From assembly GCA_036276235.1 (NCBI GenBank), contig DATBDZ010000339.1:1-25219 (forward strand): a stretch of 25,219 nucleotides of DNA, given 5' to 3'. The position numbers were made by a program, and so were the translations under genes. Of the stretch, positions 15,634 to 23,363 are shown in pieces (position 1 is the stretch's first letter; each line of letters opens with the position of its first letter). Under the pieces are notes generated by a model, which did not search any database, was not told where the DNA came from, and saw only the letters and a program-made list of their open reading frames with translations. Source of the stretch: JANWHF01 sp036276235 (lineage in GTDB: Bacteria > Planctomycetota > Phycisphaerae > Tepidisphaerales > Tepidisphaeraceae).

Positions 15634-16863
15634 GTGACAATATCCAATTCGAGCGTCCGCAGTTTGAAGATTCAACGTCGTCCCCTGAGTGGCGTTCCCC
15701 TGGTCGAACCGCTGGAAAGCCGGCGCATGCTCAGTGCCGATCCGACCGTGATTTTTGCCGGGCTCCCGCCCGCGTCGCTCAAGGCTGAAGGGAAAACGCG
15801 AATTGCGCTGCGCGTTCAAAATGATGGCGATGCGATCGCCGCCGGCTCGGGGAAGATCGAGCTCTTTGCCTCGATCGATTCAACACTCGATGGCGGCGAC
15901 ATTCTCGTCGGTTCGCTCAATAAACGCTTCAAGCTCAAACCAGCCAAGGGCGTATCAATCAAGCTGCCCGCCACCGCATTGAGCGGCCTGACTTCCGGAG
16001 ATTATCACCTCATCGCGCGGCTGAGCGGAAACGTCGCGGCGTCCGATGCGAATGCTGCCAACAATCAAATTGCCGCGCCGTCGTCCACGCGCGTTGTGGA
16101 TCAATTTGTCGATCTGTCGGCACAGTTCCCGGTCAACGCGATCCAACCCGCCGCCGGTGGCGCTAACCAGGTTTCGGTAGCAGCGACAAACCTCGGCAAT
16201 ATCACCGCTCGCGGGAAGGTCCATGTGAACTTGTACCTCTCCACCGACACCACACTGGACGGCAGCGACATGCTCATCGCAGCGCCGCCGGCCCGCCGGG
16301 TGCGACTTGCTCCGGGAAAATCGCAACTGTTCAGTTCGAACGTGGTACTGCCGTCCAATACGCCCCTCGGTACCTATCATGTTATTGCTCGCATAACCGC
16401 CGTGGCGGGCATTTTGGACGCCAACGCGGCCAACGACGTTGCCGTGGCTGGGCAGACGGTGGATGTGGTTGATCAGCCGCCCGCGCCGCAGCCGCAGGAT
16501 GATGATTCGACGGATATTGTCGTGGTTGAGTATGTGATCGTGCCGGTGCCCGTGCTGATAGGAGGAGGCGATCCGCAGGGTTCCGACGGCGGCACGATCG
16601 TGAGTATGCCAGACGACGGTTCGGTGGACGAGGGCCAGCCCATCGAACAGCCGCCGCAGAATGAGCCGGATCCACAGCCCAATCCTACGCCTCCGATGTA
16701 TGATCCGCCGTCGCAACCGCCCGCACAATATGATCCACCCGCCCAATATGATCCGCCCACGACTCAGCCGCAGCCTGATCCGCAGCCGCCGGCGACGCAG
16801 CCGGTCATCGACGACCCGCCGCCCGTTGACACCAGCTACAACTCCTCGGGCGGAGATTTTTGA
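15634..16863 (+). CDS. LEPR-motif surface protein with CARDB-like repeats and proline-rich tail
   Basis: This 409-aa protein is probably exported. VEPLESRRMLSA (24-35) is the planctomycete LEPR motif, a short N-terminal signature shared by very many planctomycete surface proteins. Two beta-sandwich repeats of the CARDB type follow, about 38-155 and 158-280. They share blocks such as STLDGGDILVGS / TTLDGSDMLIAA and GDYHLIARL / GTYHVIARI, and both end in DANAANN/DANAAND. The C-terminal 130 residues are Pro/Gln/Asp-rich with QYDPPAQYDPPT repeats and no dockerin, PEP-CTERM or membrane anchor. The GTG at 15634 is the only start upstream of the motif in this frame that I can support; the Shine-Dalgarno is weak. 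The likely role is as a cell-surface or matrix component. Confidence 0.82.
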   Translation: MTISNSSVRSLKIQRRPLSGVPLVEPLESRRMLSADPTVIFAGLPPASLKAEGKTRIALRVQNDGDAIAAGSGKIELFASIDSTLDGGDILVGSLNKRFKLKPAKGVSIKLPATALSGLTSGDYHLIARLSGNVAASDANAANNQIAAPSSTRVVDQFVDLSAQFPVNAIQPAAGGANQVSVAATNLGNITARGKVHVNLYLSTDTTLDGSDMLIAAPPARRVRLAPGKSQLFSSNVVLPSNTPLGTYHVIARITAVAGILDANAANDVAVAGQTVDVVDQPPAPQPQDDDSTDIVVVEYVIVPVPVLIGGGDPQGSDGGTIVSMPDDGSVDEGQPIEQPPQNEPDPQPNPTPPMYDPPSQPPAQYDPPAQYDPPTTQPQPDPQPPATQPVIDDPPPVDTSYNSSGGDF

Positions 16864-17037
16864 TCTCACTCGCGGATGCGCACCAAACTGAATTCGGCAT
16901 CGAAGGTGCAACTTCCGGGCTCAATCTTGTTATCAGATATGGGCACGGTTAATATGCGCCGCATCAGGGTGCTCTGGCGCGAAGTCAAAATCCGGCGGCC
17001 CGTCGCCGGCTAAGTCAGCGAGTCGAGGAGCAAGTAC

Positions 17038-17568
17038 GTGAACTTACGTGAAAAGATCAATCAGAATCCCGGCGCTGCCGCCGGGATCGGAATTGCCGTT
17101 CTCGTCATCGGCGGGATTCTTATCGCCCTGCAATTGCGCGGCGGACCGAACCCAAATGCTGGACGTCCCCAGGTCGCGGTTGGAAAGGGATTTTTTACCG
17201 ATGACGACGGCGCAACGTTCTACGTCGATGATATAACCAACATCCCCCCGTACGATCACAACGGCAAGAAGGCCTATCGCGCTATCGTATACATGGTGCA
17301 GGACGACAGCGCGAAAAAATTCGTCGCCTATATGGAGTCGTACGATCCGGCAGACAAAAAGAAGATAGAGGCGGCGCTGGCGGGGGGGCAGGTCCCTTCG
17401 ACAGCCTTCGCGCAGACCCCAGCGCTGGCAAAAAAACCGGGGAGTGGAAATTGGGTTAAACCCACCAACATCCAGGAATACACGCGCGTGACGAGCCCCG
17501 CCTCGCCCAACAAGAACGCAGTCGTCCGCGGCCCGCTTCATGTCACCAAGGAAGACTTAGGGGGCTAG
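17038..17568 (+). CDS. Single-pass membrane protein of unknown function
   Basis: This 176-aa protein has a short cytoplasmic N-terminus, one membrane helix (about residues 14-33, GIGIAVLVIGGILIALQL region) and a soluble extracytoplasmic domain. That domain contains KGFFTDDDGATFYVDD and AYRAIVYMVQDDSAKKFVAY, giving a beta-rich pattern. The family is not recognised by name. The GTG at 17038 is supported by a strong GAGGAG (17025-17030) 7 nt upstream. It lies 174 nt after the LEPR gene on the same strand and ends 1 nt before the convergent HldE stop, so no terminator separates the two. Confidence 0.75.
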   Translation: MNLREKINQNPGAAAGIGIAVLVIGGILIALQLRGGPNPNAGRPQVAVGKGFFTDDDGATFYVDDITNIPPYDHNGKKAYRAIVYMVQDDSAKKFVAYMESYDPADKKKIEAALAGGQVPSTAFAQTPALAKKPGSGNWVKPTNIQEYTRVTSPASPNKNAVVRGPLHVTKEDLGG

Positions 17569-17569
17569 C

Positions 17570-19063
17570 TCAAGTCGATTCCGCGGAATGCGCCGCCAGA
17601 ATTCGTTGGATCACCGATGATGTGCTCCGTCCATCGATCAGCGGCGCCAGCGCCACGCGGCCGCCGCGCTGCTCAACGATATCCCAGCCGACCACATCTT
17701 CCTTACGGTAGTCCGCGCCTTTCACCAGCACATCCGGCTGAATTGCCTTGATCAAATGAAGCGGCGTGTCATCGTCGAAGCGAACGAGATAGTCGATGCT
17801 CTCCAGCTCTTCCAGCACGCCGAGACGATCCTGCTCATTGATGATCGGCCGCTTGGGCCCCTTAAGGCGGCCGATGCTCGAATCGGTATTGACGCCGACC
17901 ACCAGCAGATCTCCCTGCTTCTTGGCAAACTGGAAATATTTCACGTGGCCCAGATGGATCAGATCGAAGCAGCCGTTGGTGAAGACGACCTTGCGGCCGG
18001 CGGCGCGATGGTGCTGTAATTCCGGCAGCAGCCGCTCGAGCGTGCGCTGCTTCCCAGGATGTTCATCCGATTCGCTGAGCAATTCTTCGATAATCTCGCG
18101 CGGCTTGATCGGCACTGAACCAAACCGCTCGACTTCAAGCCCGCCGGCGACGTTGGCCAGCGCGACGGCCTCCATCCAGCTCGCCCCCGCGGCACGGGCA
18201 ACGGCGGTCATTGCCAGCACCATGTCGCCGGCGCCGGTAACGTCGTAAACCTGCCGCTGGCGGGTGCGCAGCCAGGCGCGCTGGCCGTCGCGCGTCGCAA
18301 GAAAAGCACCGCTCTTGTCGAGCGTGATGATCGCCGCTTCCAGCTCCAGATGATCCAGCAGCCATTGCGCGGCCCGGGCATTCTCTGTTTCAGTTCCGAT
18401 CGGCAATTTGGTCGCGCGCTCGGTTTCCGTGCGATTGAGCTTGAGGGCGGTCGCGCCTTTGTATTTGGAGTAATCGGCCAGATTTGCCGGATCGACGATG
18501 ACCGGCACATTCCGTTGCCGCGCCATGGCGATCAGCTTCGGGCACATGTTGCCGGCCAGCAGGCCCTTGTTGTAGTCTTCCAGGCAAAGCACAGCCGCGC
18601 CTTCGAGGGCAGCGCGCGTTTGCTCGATTACGCGATCAAATAAATCGGAAGGCAGCGCCGATTGCTCCTCGATATCAACGCGCATCATCTGCTGTGGATG
18701 CCGATGCTGCGCCAAACCGACGAGCCGCATCTTGCAGGTGGTGGGGCGGGTGGAGGATGCAACCAGCCGATCGGTCTGCGCGCCGCATTCTGCCAGGTTC
18801 TGGCGGACCGACATTCCCGTCTGATCTGTTCCAATGACGCCGACCACGCGCACTTCCGCGCCCAGCGCCGCCAAATCGGCGGCTACGCCGCCCGCGCCGC
18901 CGAGCCGTACTTCTTCCTTCTGATAATGCAGCACAGGCACTGGCGCTTCGGGCGAAAGCCGCTCGGCGTTGCCGTACATGTACCGATCGAGCATCAGATC
19001 GCCGACAAGCACAACCGGCGAGCGGGGAAGGTTCTCGATGATCTCAATCAGGCGCTTGGTCAT
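17570..19063 (-). CDS. hldE: Bifunctional HldE: heptose-7-phosphate kinase / heptose-1-phosphate adenylyltransferase
   Basis: This enzyme makes the ADP-heptose precursor of lipopolysaccharide inner core. The N-terminal PfkB-type kinase domain (1-320) shows VGDLMLDRYMYG (20-31), LGGAGGVAADLAALG (54-68) and the catalytic DVTGAGDM (274-281, base Asp280). The C-terminal nucleotidyltransferase domain (about 340-492) has FTNGCFDLIHLGHVKYF (361-377) with the HxGH signature, then VKGADY (448-453) and GRSTSSVIQRI (479-489). The full length of 497 aa fits E. coli HldE (477 aa). The ATG at 19063 lacks a clear Shine-Dalgarno. It implies a Gram-negative type outer membrane with heptose-containing LPS. No hldD or gmhA/gmhB is seen nearby. 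Confidence 0.93.
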   Translation of the reverse strand: MTKRLIEIIENLPRSPVVLVGDLMLDRYMYGNAERLSPEAPVPVLHYQKEEVRLGGAGGVAADLAALGAEVRVVGVIGTDQTGMSVRQNLAECGAQTDRLVASSTRPTTCKMRLVGLAQHRHPQQMMRVDIEEQSALPSDLFDRVIEQTRAALEGAAVLCLEDYNKGLLAGNMCPKLIAMARQRNVPVIVDPANLADYSKYKGATALKLNRTETERATKLPIGTETENARAAQWLLDHLELEAAIITLDKSGAFLATRDGQRAWLRTRQRQVYDVTGAGDMVLAMTAVARAAGASWMEAVALANVAGGLEVERFGSVPIKPREIIEELLSESDEHPGKQRTLERLLPELQHHRAAGRKVVFTNGCFDLIHLGHVKYFQFAKKQGDLLVVGVNTDSSIGRLKGPKRPIINEQDRLGVLEELESIDYLVRFDDDTPLHLIKAIQPDVLVKGADYRKEDVVGWDIVEQRGGRVALAPLIDGRSTSSVIQRILAAHSAEST

Positions 19064-19139
19064 TGGTTGGTTATGCGATTATCGTCGCGTGGTTGGATTG
19101 GGCAATAAGGGGCGGTGGGTCAGTTTGAATTTGCTCGTA

Positions 19140-19224
19140 GGGTGCCACAGGTCGCGGTCCTCCGAGACCTGTGTTTTCTGACACTGTGACGCACAGGTCT
19201 GCGAGTACGCAGCCTGTGGCACCC
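19140..19224. repeat. Paired-hairpin repeat, family A, copy 2
   Basis: This starts GGTGCCACAGGTCG and ends GCCTGTGGCACCC. The left hairpin is capped by TCCT (19158-19161), a change from TACT, and the right one by AGTA (19204-19207). The spacer between the hairpins differs from copy 1. It lies between hldE and panD, directly next to the family B element. Confidence 0.85.
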
Positions 19225-19252
19225 GTGCGACGCATATTCCGTTTTGCGGAAC

Positions 19253-19329
19253 CGTCATGCTGAGGTACTCCGAAGCATCTGGCCAACTTGCGGAATGGGC
19301 CAGATGCTTCGGAGTACCTCAGCATGACG
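19253..19329. repeat. Family B inverted repeat, intact copy
   Basis: Two perfectly complementary 32-nt arms (19253-19284 and 19298-19329) surround a 13-nt loop. The arms begin CGTCATGCTGAGGTACTCCG. Each arm contains a minor GG-TACT-CC (19266-19269) or GG-AGTA-CC (19313-19316) hairpin. A degenerate copy is at 10604-10676. Confidence 0.92.
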
Positions 19330-19365
19330 TTGGCTGTCGTCCAGGTACAAACCTCGCGCTCCCAG

Positions 19366-19740
19366 CTACAGCCGCGTTGCATGCGTCATTCGTTCCCGAA
19401 CGCGATTCTTTTCGTCGGCGATCACCACGCGCGACTGATGATGGGCGGCTTCATCGGGCGTTACCATCACGTAGCTCATGATAATCACGCGATTGCCGAC
19501 TTTGGAGAGACGGGCCGCCGCCCCGTTGATGCCAATGATGCCGCTGCCCGGCTCGCCGCGGATGATATAGGTTTCAAAGCGATTGCCATTCTCGCAGTCG
19601 GCAATCGTCACCGCTTCATTGGGTAAAAGCCCTGTGGCGCGGAGCAGGTCTTCGTCGATCGTGATGCTGCCATGATAGTTGACGTCCGTCTGCGTCACGA
19701 TCGCGTGGTGAATCTTGGATTTGAGGAGTTTGAGTAACAT
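19366..19740 (-). CDS. panD: Aspartate 1-decarboxylase
   Basis: This pyruvoyl enzyme makes beta-alanine from aspartate for pantothenate synthesis. Self-cleavage between Gly24 and Ser25 (YHGSITID) would generate the pyruvoyl group. Other family features are the N-terminal KSKIHHAIVT, Tyr58 in FETYIIRGEPGSG, and INGAAARL with the conserved asparagine. The length of 124 aa is typical. The ATG at 19740 was chosen because it places the MLLKLLKSKIH start as in known PanD proteins; the frame is open further upstream but that part is not family-like. There is no Shine-Dalgarno; a TACAAT 11 nt upstream suggests a very short leader. It is downstream of panC on the same strand, separated by a large inverted repeat. 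Confidence 0.95.
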   Translation of the reverse strand: MLLKLLKSKIHHAIVTQTDVNYHGSITIDEDLLRATGLLPNEAVTIADCENGNRFETYIIRGEPGSGIIGINGAAARLSKVGNRVIIMSYVMVTPDEAAHHQSRVVIADEKNRVRERMTHATRL

Positions 19741-19751
19741 CTGTGCGGGGG

Positions 19752-19780
19752 ATTGTAGGACCGAAAAACCTGGTTCACCA
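19752..19780 (-). promoter_or_regulatory. Possible panD promoter with near-leaderless start
   Basis: On the minus strand TGGTGA (19775-19780) and TACAAT (19752-19757) are 17 nt apart. The -10 box ends only 11 nt before the panD ATG, so the transcript would start about 5 nt before the start codon. The -35 match is weak. Confidence 0.4.
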
Positions 19781-19796
19781 CGATTGCCAAGAGCCG

Positions 19797-20006
19797 TCAA
19801 ATTCCGAAACCCGAATCCCCGAAATCCGAGTCAAAGCCAAATTCCGAATGACCCACCCAGATGTCACGCGAAGAAGCGAAGCCACGAAGAAGCGATAAGG
19901 ATCATTTCGTTTCTTCGTCGCTTCGCGTGACACCAATATCGGAATTCAGGCGTTTGGTCATTGGATATTGATTCGGATTTCGGGGATTCGGACTTCGGAT
20001 TTCAGG
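19797..20006. repeat. Large nested inverted repeat between panC and panD
   Basis: The outer arms are built from CCGAATCCCCGAAATCCGA and its complement. The inner arms are GTCACGCGAAGAAGCGAAGC and its approximate complement. Together they occupy essentially the whole panC-panD gap. The arms are imperfect, with small insertions. Confidence 0.85.
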
Positions 20007-20010
20007 TCGT

Positions 20011-20841
20011 CTATCCAACCACGACATTATCAATCAGCCGCGTCGTTCCCGCCCGCGCCGCTACCGCCAGCACTGTCGGCCCATTGATCACATCCACGTG
20101 CTTCAATGTTATCGGATCAACGGCGGCGATGTAGTCGATCGACAAATGCGGCTCCAGCAGGATGTGCTGGATCGTGGTCATCAGCCGGTTGGTCTGCCGC
20201 ACGCCTTCGTTGAATTCCAACTGTGCCGTGAAAAGCCCGCGGCTGATCGCCAGCGCCTTTTCTCGGTCGGCCGCCGACAGGTATTGATTGCGGCTGCTCA
20301 TCGCCAGGCCGTCCGGCTCGCGTACGGTTGGGCCGGGAACAATCTCGATCGGCCAATCGAGCGCCTCGGTCATTGCCGTCAGGATGCGTAACTGCTGGAA
20401 ATCCTTCTGGCCGAAGATCGCGACATCCGGCTGCATGATGTTAAAGAGCTTGGTGACGATTTGGCAGACGCCGCGGAAATGGCCGGGGCGATGCTTGCCT
20501 TCCAGCACCGTGCTCAGTTGCGGCATATCGACGACGACTTCCGCCGACGCGGGCCGATACATCTCTTCCGCCGACGGGAGAAAAACCAGATCCACCCCAG
20601 CGCGGCGGCATTTCTCCAGATCATCCTCAATCGGCCGCGGATATTTGGTGTAATCTTCGCGCGGGCCAAATTGCGTGGGATTGACAAAGATGGTGACGGC
20701 CACCTTGGCCGCATAGGCGCGGGCAAGGGTCATGAGCGACACATGCCCCTCATGTAATGCGCCCATCGTCGGCACGACCGCCAGTTTCCCCAGCTTTTTG
20801 CGTGCCGCCCGGCATTCCTGAATTGTCTGAACTGTGTTCAC
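20011..20841 (-). CDS. panC: Pantothenate synthetase (pantoate--beta-alanine ligase)
   Basis: This enzyme condenses pantoate with beta-alanine using ATP, the last step of pantothenate synthesis, so it uses the product of the neighbouring PanD. Motifs in order are PTMGALHEGH (24-33), FVNPTQFGPREDYTKYPR (52-69), GHFRGVCQIVTKLFN (120-134), FGQKDFQQL (143-151, Lys146) and REPDGLAMSSRNQYL (174-188). The length of 276 aa is normal. The start is GTG at 20841; no Shine-Dalgarno is visible, and the start codon lies in a short dyad, AACTGTG-TT-CACAGTT (20830-20845). panB is not in the window. Confidence 0.96.
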   Translation of the reverse strand: MNTVQTIQECRAARKKLGKLAVVPTMGALHEGHVSLMTLARAYAAKVAVTIFVNPTQFGPREDYTKYPRPIEDDLEKCRRAGVDLVFLPSAEEMYRPASAEVVVDMPQLSTVLEGKHRPGHFRGVCQIVTKLFNIMQPDVAIFGQKDFQQLRILTAMTEALDWPIEIVPGPTVREPDGLAMSSRNQYLSAADREKALAISRGLFTAQLEFNEGVRQTNRLMTTIQHILLEPHLSIDYIAAVDPITLKHVDVINGPTVLAVAARAGTTRLIDNVVVG

Positions 20842-20898
20842 AGTTTGTAACGTAAGGGATGAGGGTGCGGAAAAAAAGCATATGGAGGAGTGTTTGGG

Positions 20899-21044
20899 GG
20901 AGCGCTAGGAGGATCCGTGCCCTCGCTTAGGCTGGTTCACGGCGTGGTGACATTGTTCGACCCCCGAGGATCGCAAGTAATGCGAGAACCGTTCACCACG
21001 CCTTGAACGAGCCTAAGCGAGGGCACGGATCCTTCTAGCGCTCC
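20899..21044. repeat. 146-nt long inverted repeat between divergent genes
   Basis: Arms of about 52 nt begin GGAGCGCTAGGAGGATCCGT and pair with the right arm with only about five mismatches. The roughly 40-nt centre holds a small TCGCA...TGCGA hairpin. It sits between panC and the DUF1549/1553 gene. It contains no open frame of note, and I cannot assign it to any insertion sequence. Confidence 0.9.
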
Positions 21045-21098
21045 TCTCTTACGACATCGAAAACGCCGCTTGAATTTTCCGGTAATTACACTGACTTG

Positions 21099-21107
21099 TG
21101 ATACAGT
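21099..21107 (+). promoter_or_regulatory. Extended -10 promoter of the DUF1549/1553 gene
   Basis: TG-A-TACAGT (21099-21107) is an extended -10 element. Transcription would start near 21114, about 15 nt before the GTG start. No good -35 box is visible. Confidence 0.4.
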
Positions 21108-21128
21108 CGCAACCGAGGTTCTAAGCGC

Positions 21129-23291
21129 GTGAAGATCGTCCAAAGGATATTACTCTGTCTAATCCTGCTCCCAGCGATCCTCCGCGCGGCAAGTGCGAAG
21201 AAACCTGCGGATTTGTGGGTGCTCAAGCCCGTCGTCGCCCCGGCAGTTCCGACGACGGACGCCCCCTCGCGCAATCCGATCGACGCATTCATCACCAAGG
21301 CTTACCGCGAAAAAGGCCTCCGCCCCGTCGCCCAAGCCGACAAGCGAACGCTTTTGCGGCGCGTTTATTTGGATTTGACGGGCCTTCCACCGACACCCGC
21401 CGAGCAGGACGCGTTTCTTGCGGATACCTCCGCCGATGCGTACGAAAAAGTTGTCGATCATCTCCTGGCGAGCGAGCAGCACGGCGTCCGCTACGCGCGG
21501 CACTGGCTCGATGTGCTTCGCTATGCCGACGCCGACGAGCAGATGACGGCGGCACCCGGCATCTACCTCTGGCGCGATTGGGTGACCAACGCGCTCAATG
21601 AGGATCTGCCGTACGATCAGTTCGTCCGTGCGCAGCTCACGGGATATCGCTCGAATGTGCGCACGAAAATGTCGGCCACCGGCTACCGCTCCAAAGCCGA
21701 TCCGCGGCCGGATGATATGTTTGCCCTGGGTTTCCTGGCCCGCGGGCAGGTGATTCGCGACGGGAAGGATAATCAGGAATTGCCGATCACGGCGGTGGAC
21801 ACGATCGCCACCGCGTTCATGGGCTTGACGGTCGGGTGCGCCAAGTGCCACGACCACATGTTCGATCCGATCAGCCAGCGCGATTATTACTCGATGAAGG
21901 CGCTGTTTGATCCGCTGGTGCTCAAGAAGGTGATGCTGGCCAGCCCGGCGGATATCGTCGCCGCCGGCAGGGCGCAGAGCGAAGCCGACAAGCAGCGCGA
22001 GGAAATCGAAAAGCCGCTGGAAGAATTGATCGCGCCGTATCGCAAGAAGCTGTACGATCAGCGCGTCGCCATGCTGCCCGATGATGTGCGAGCGATCATC
22101 CTCACGCCAGAGAAACAGCGCACGACGACTCAGCAGAAAATCGCCGACGATTATTTCCCCGTCCTGCGGATTGATTCGGACAAGATCAACGAGATCATGC
22201 CCGAGGCCGACCGGCGCAAGTATGCCGAATTGCAGCGGCGGCAGAGTGCCGTCGCGCGGCGCGGGCCGGCGATTCCGGTCTTCTACACCGTCGAAGTCGA
22301 TCCGCGCAAAGAACTCCAGAAGAGCTACATCCTGACCAGCGCCGACCCCGATCGCCCGGAAAAATCGCACGAGGTGCAGCCCGGCTGGCCCTTCGCGCCG
22401 GCGGAGATCGATTTCCGCGAGGGCCGAATCGAAGCCTTCTCCGACTGGCTCACCGCGCCGCAAAATCCGATGTTCGCCCGCGTCGCCGCCAACCGCATCT
22501 GGCAGTGGCATTTTGGCGAGGGGCTGCAAAAGCTCTCCAGCGATTTCGGCAGCCTCGGCGGAACTCCCTCCAACCCGCAGTTACTCGATTGGCTTGCGAG
22601 TGAATTCGTCAAAGGCGGCTTCAGCATGAAGAAGCTGCATCGGCTCATCGTCACTAGCGATACATATAAGTTGTCATCAGAAGTCGATCCGGCCCTGGCC
22701 GCGGCAAACGAAAAAATCGATCCGACGGATGCCTGCCTGTGGCATTACCGCCTGCAACGGCTGGAGGCCGAGCCGATCTGGGATTCAATCCTCGCCGCCG
22801 CCGGCACGCTTGATCTCGCCGTCGGCGGCCCTTCTTTCGACATCACCCCCAGCGGCGGAGGCGGCCGTCGCGGCGGCGGGCGATCCAACACCAACGCGGC
22901 GTCATCCCCCACGCGCCGCGCCGCCTACATGATCCGCGGCTTCTCCACCAGCCGTGATGTCGTGCCGAATTTCCTGCAGGCATTCGACGTCGATGACGGC
23001 CGCACGCCATGCCCCATGCGCACGCAAACCGTCACCGCGCCGCAGGGCCTGTTCATGATGAACAGCGACGAAATCGACCGAGCCGCGACGAAGTTCGCTC
23101 AACGCCTGCAAAAGGAAGCGCCCAGTGATCTGCGCGCGGAAGTTGATCTGGCGTATCGATACGCGATTGCCCGGCCACCGACGGAAAAGGAAATGACTCG
23201 CGCGCTGAGCTATCTCGACAACGACCCGGCGCGGGTCAAAGGATTGGCCTGGCTTCTGTTTAACCTGGATGAATTCATCTACGCGCGATAA
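21129..23291 (+). CDS. Exported DUF1549/DUF1553 planctomycete protein
   Basis: This 720-aa exported protein belongs to the large planctomycete PSD1 (DUF1549 plus DUF1553) family, whose biochemical role is not established. The signal peptide is residues 1-23. DUF1549 covers about 45-260 with RRVYLDLTGLPPTP (77-90) and RYARHWLDVLRYAD (121-134). A heme-type CAKCH (237-241) follows, with DPISQRDYYS. DUF1553 covers about 430-715 (NPMFARVAANRIWQWHFG; FMMNSDEI). Many relatives carry an extra N-terminal cytochrome c domain, which is absent here. A Gly/Arg-rich loop (GGGGRRGGGRSN) lies near residue 580. The start is GTG with GAGG (21115-21118) 10 nt upstream. It is followed by the usual DUF1501 partner. 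Confidence 0.9.
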   Translation: MKIVQRILLCLILLPAILRAASAKKPADLWVLKPVVAPAVPTTDAPSRNPIDAFITKAYREKGLRPVAQADKRTLLRRVYLDLTGLPPTPAEQDAFLADTSADAYEKVVDHLLASEQHGVRYARHWLDVLRYADADEQMTAAPGIYLWRDWVTNALNEDLPYDQFVRAQLTGYRSNVRTKMSATGYRSKADPRPDDMFALGFLARGQVIRDGKDNQELPITAVDTIATAFMGLTVGCAKCHDHMFDPISQRDYYSMKALFDPLVLKKVMLASPADIVAAGRAQSEADKQREEIEKPLEELIAPYRKKLYDQRVAMLPDDVRAIILTPEKQRTTTQQKIADDYFPVLRIDSDKINEIMPEADRRKYAELQRRQSAVARRGPAIPVFYTVEVDPRKELQKSYILTSADPDRPEKSHEVQPGWPFAPAEIDFREGRIEAFSDWLTAPQNPMFARVAANRIWQWHFGEGLQKLSSDFGSLGGTPSNPQLLDWLASEFVKGGFSMKKLHRLIVTSDTYKLSSEVDPALAAANEKIDPTDACLWHYRLQRLEAEPIWDSILAAAGTLDLAVGGPSFDITPSGGGGRRGGGRSNTNAASSPTRRAAYMIRGFSTSRDVVPNFLQAFDVDDGRTPCPMRTQTVTAPQGLFMMNSDEIDRAATKFAQRLQKEAPSDLRAEVDLAYRYAIARPPTEKEMTRALSYLDNDPARVKGLAWLLFNLDEFIYAR

Positions 23292-23363
23292 TGAAGACGA
23301 CCCAGCGCATCCTCTTCTGTATCGGCCCCGCTGGCGGGGCGCATGATGCGCGCATGTCTTTGA

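Noticed and set aside
21159..22529. A 456-codon open frame on the minus strand inside the DUF1549/1553 gene
   Set aside because: It is an antisense shadow, Arg/His-rich, with no recognisable domain, and lies wholly inside a well-supported gene.
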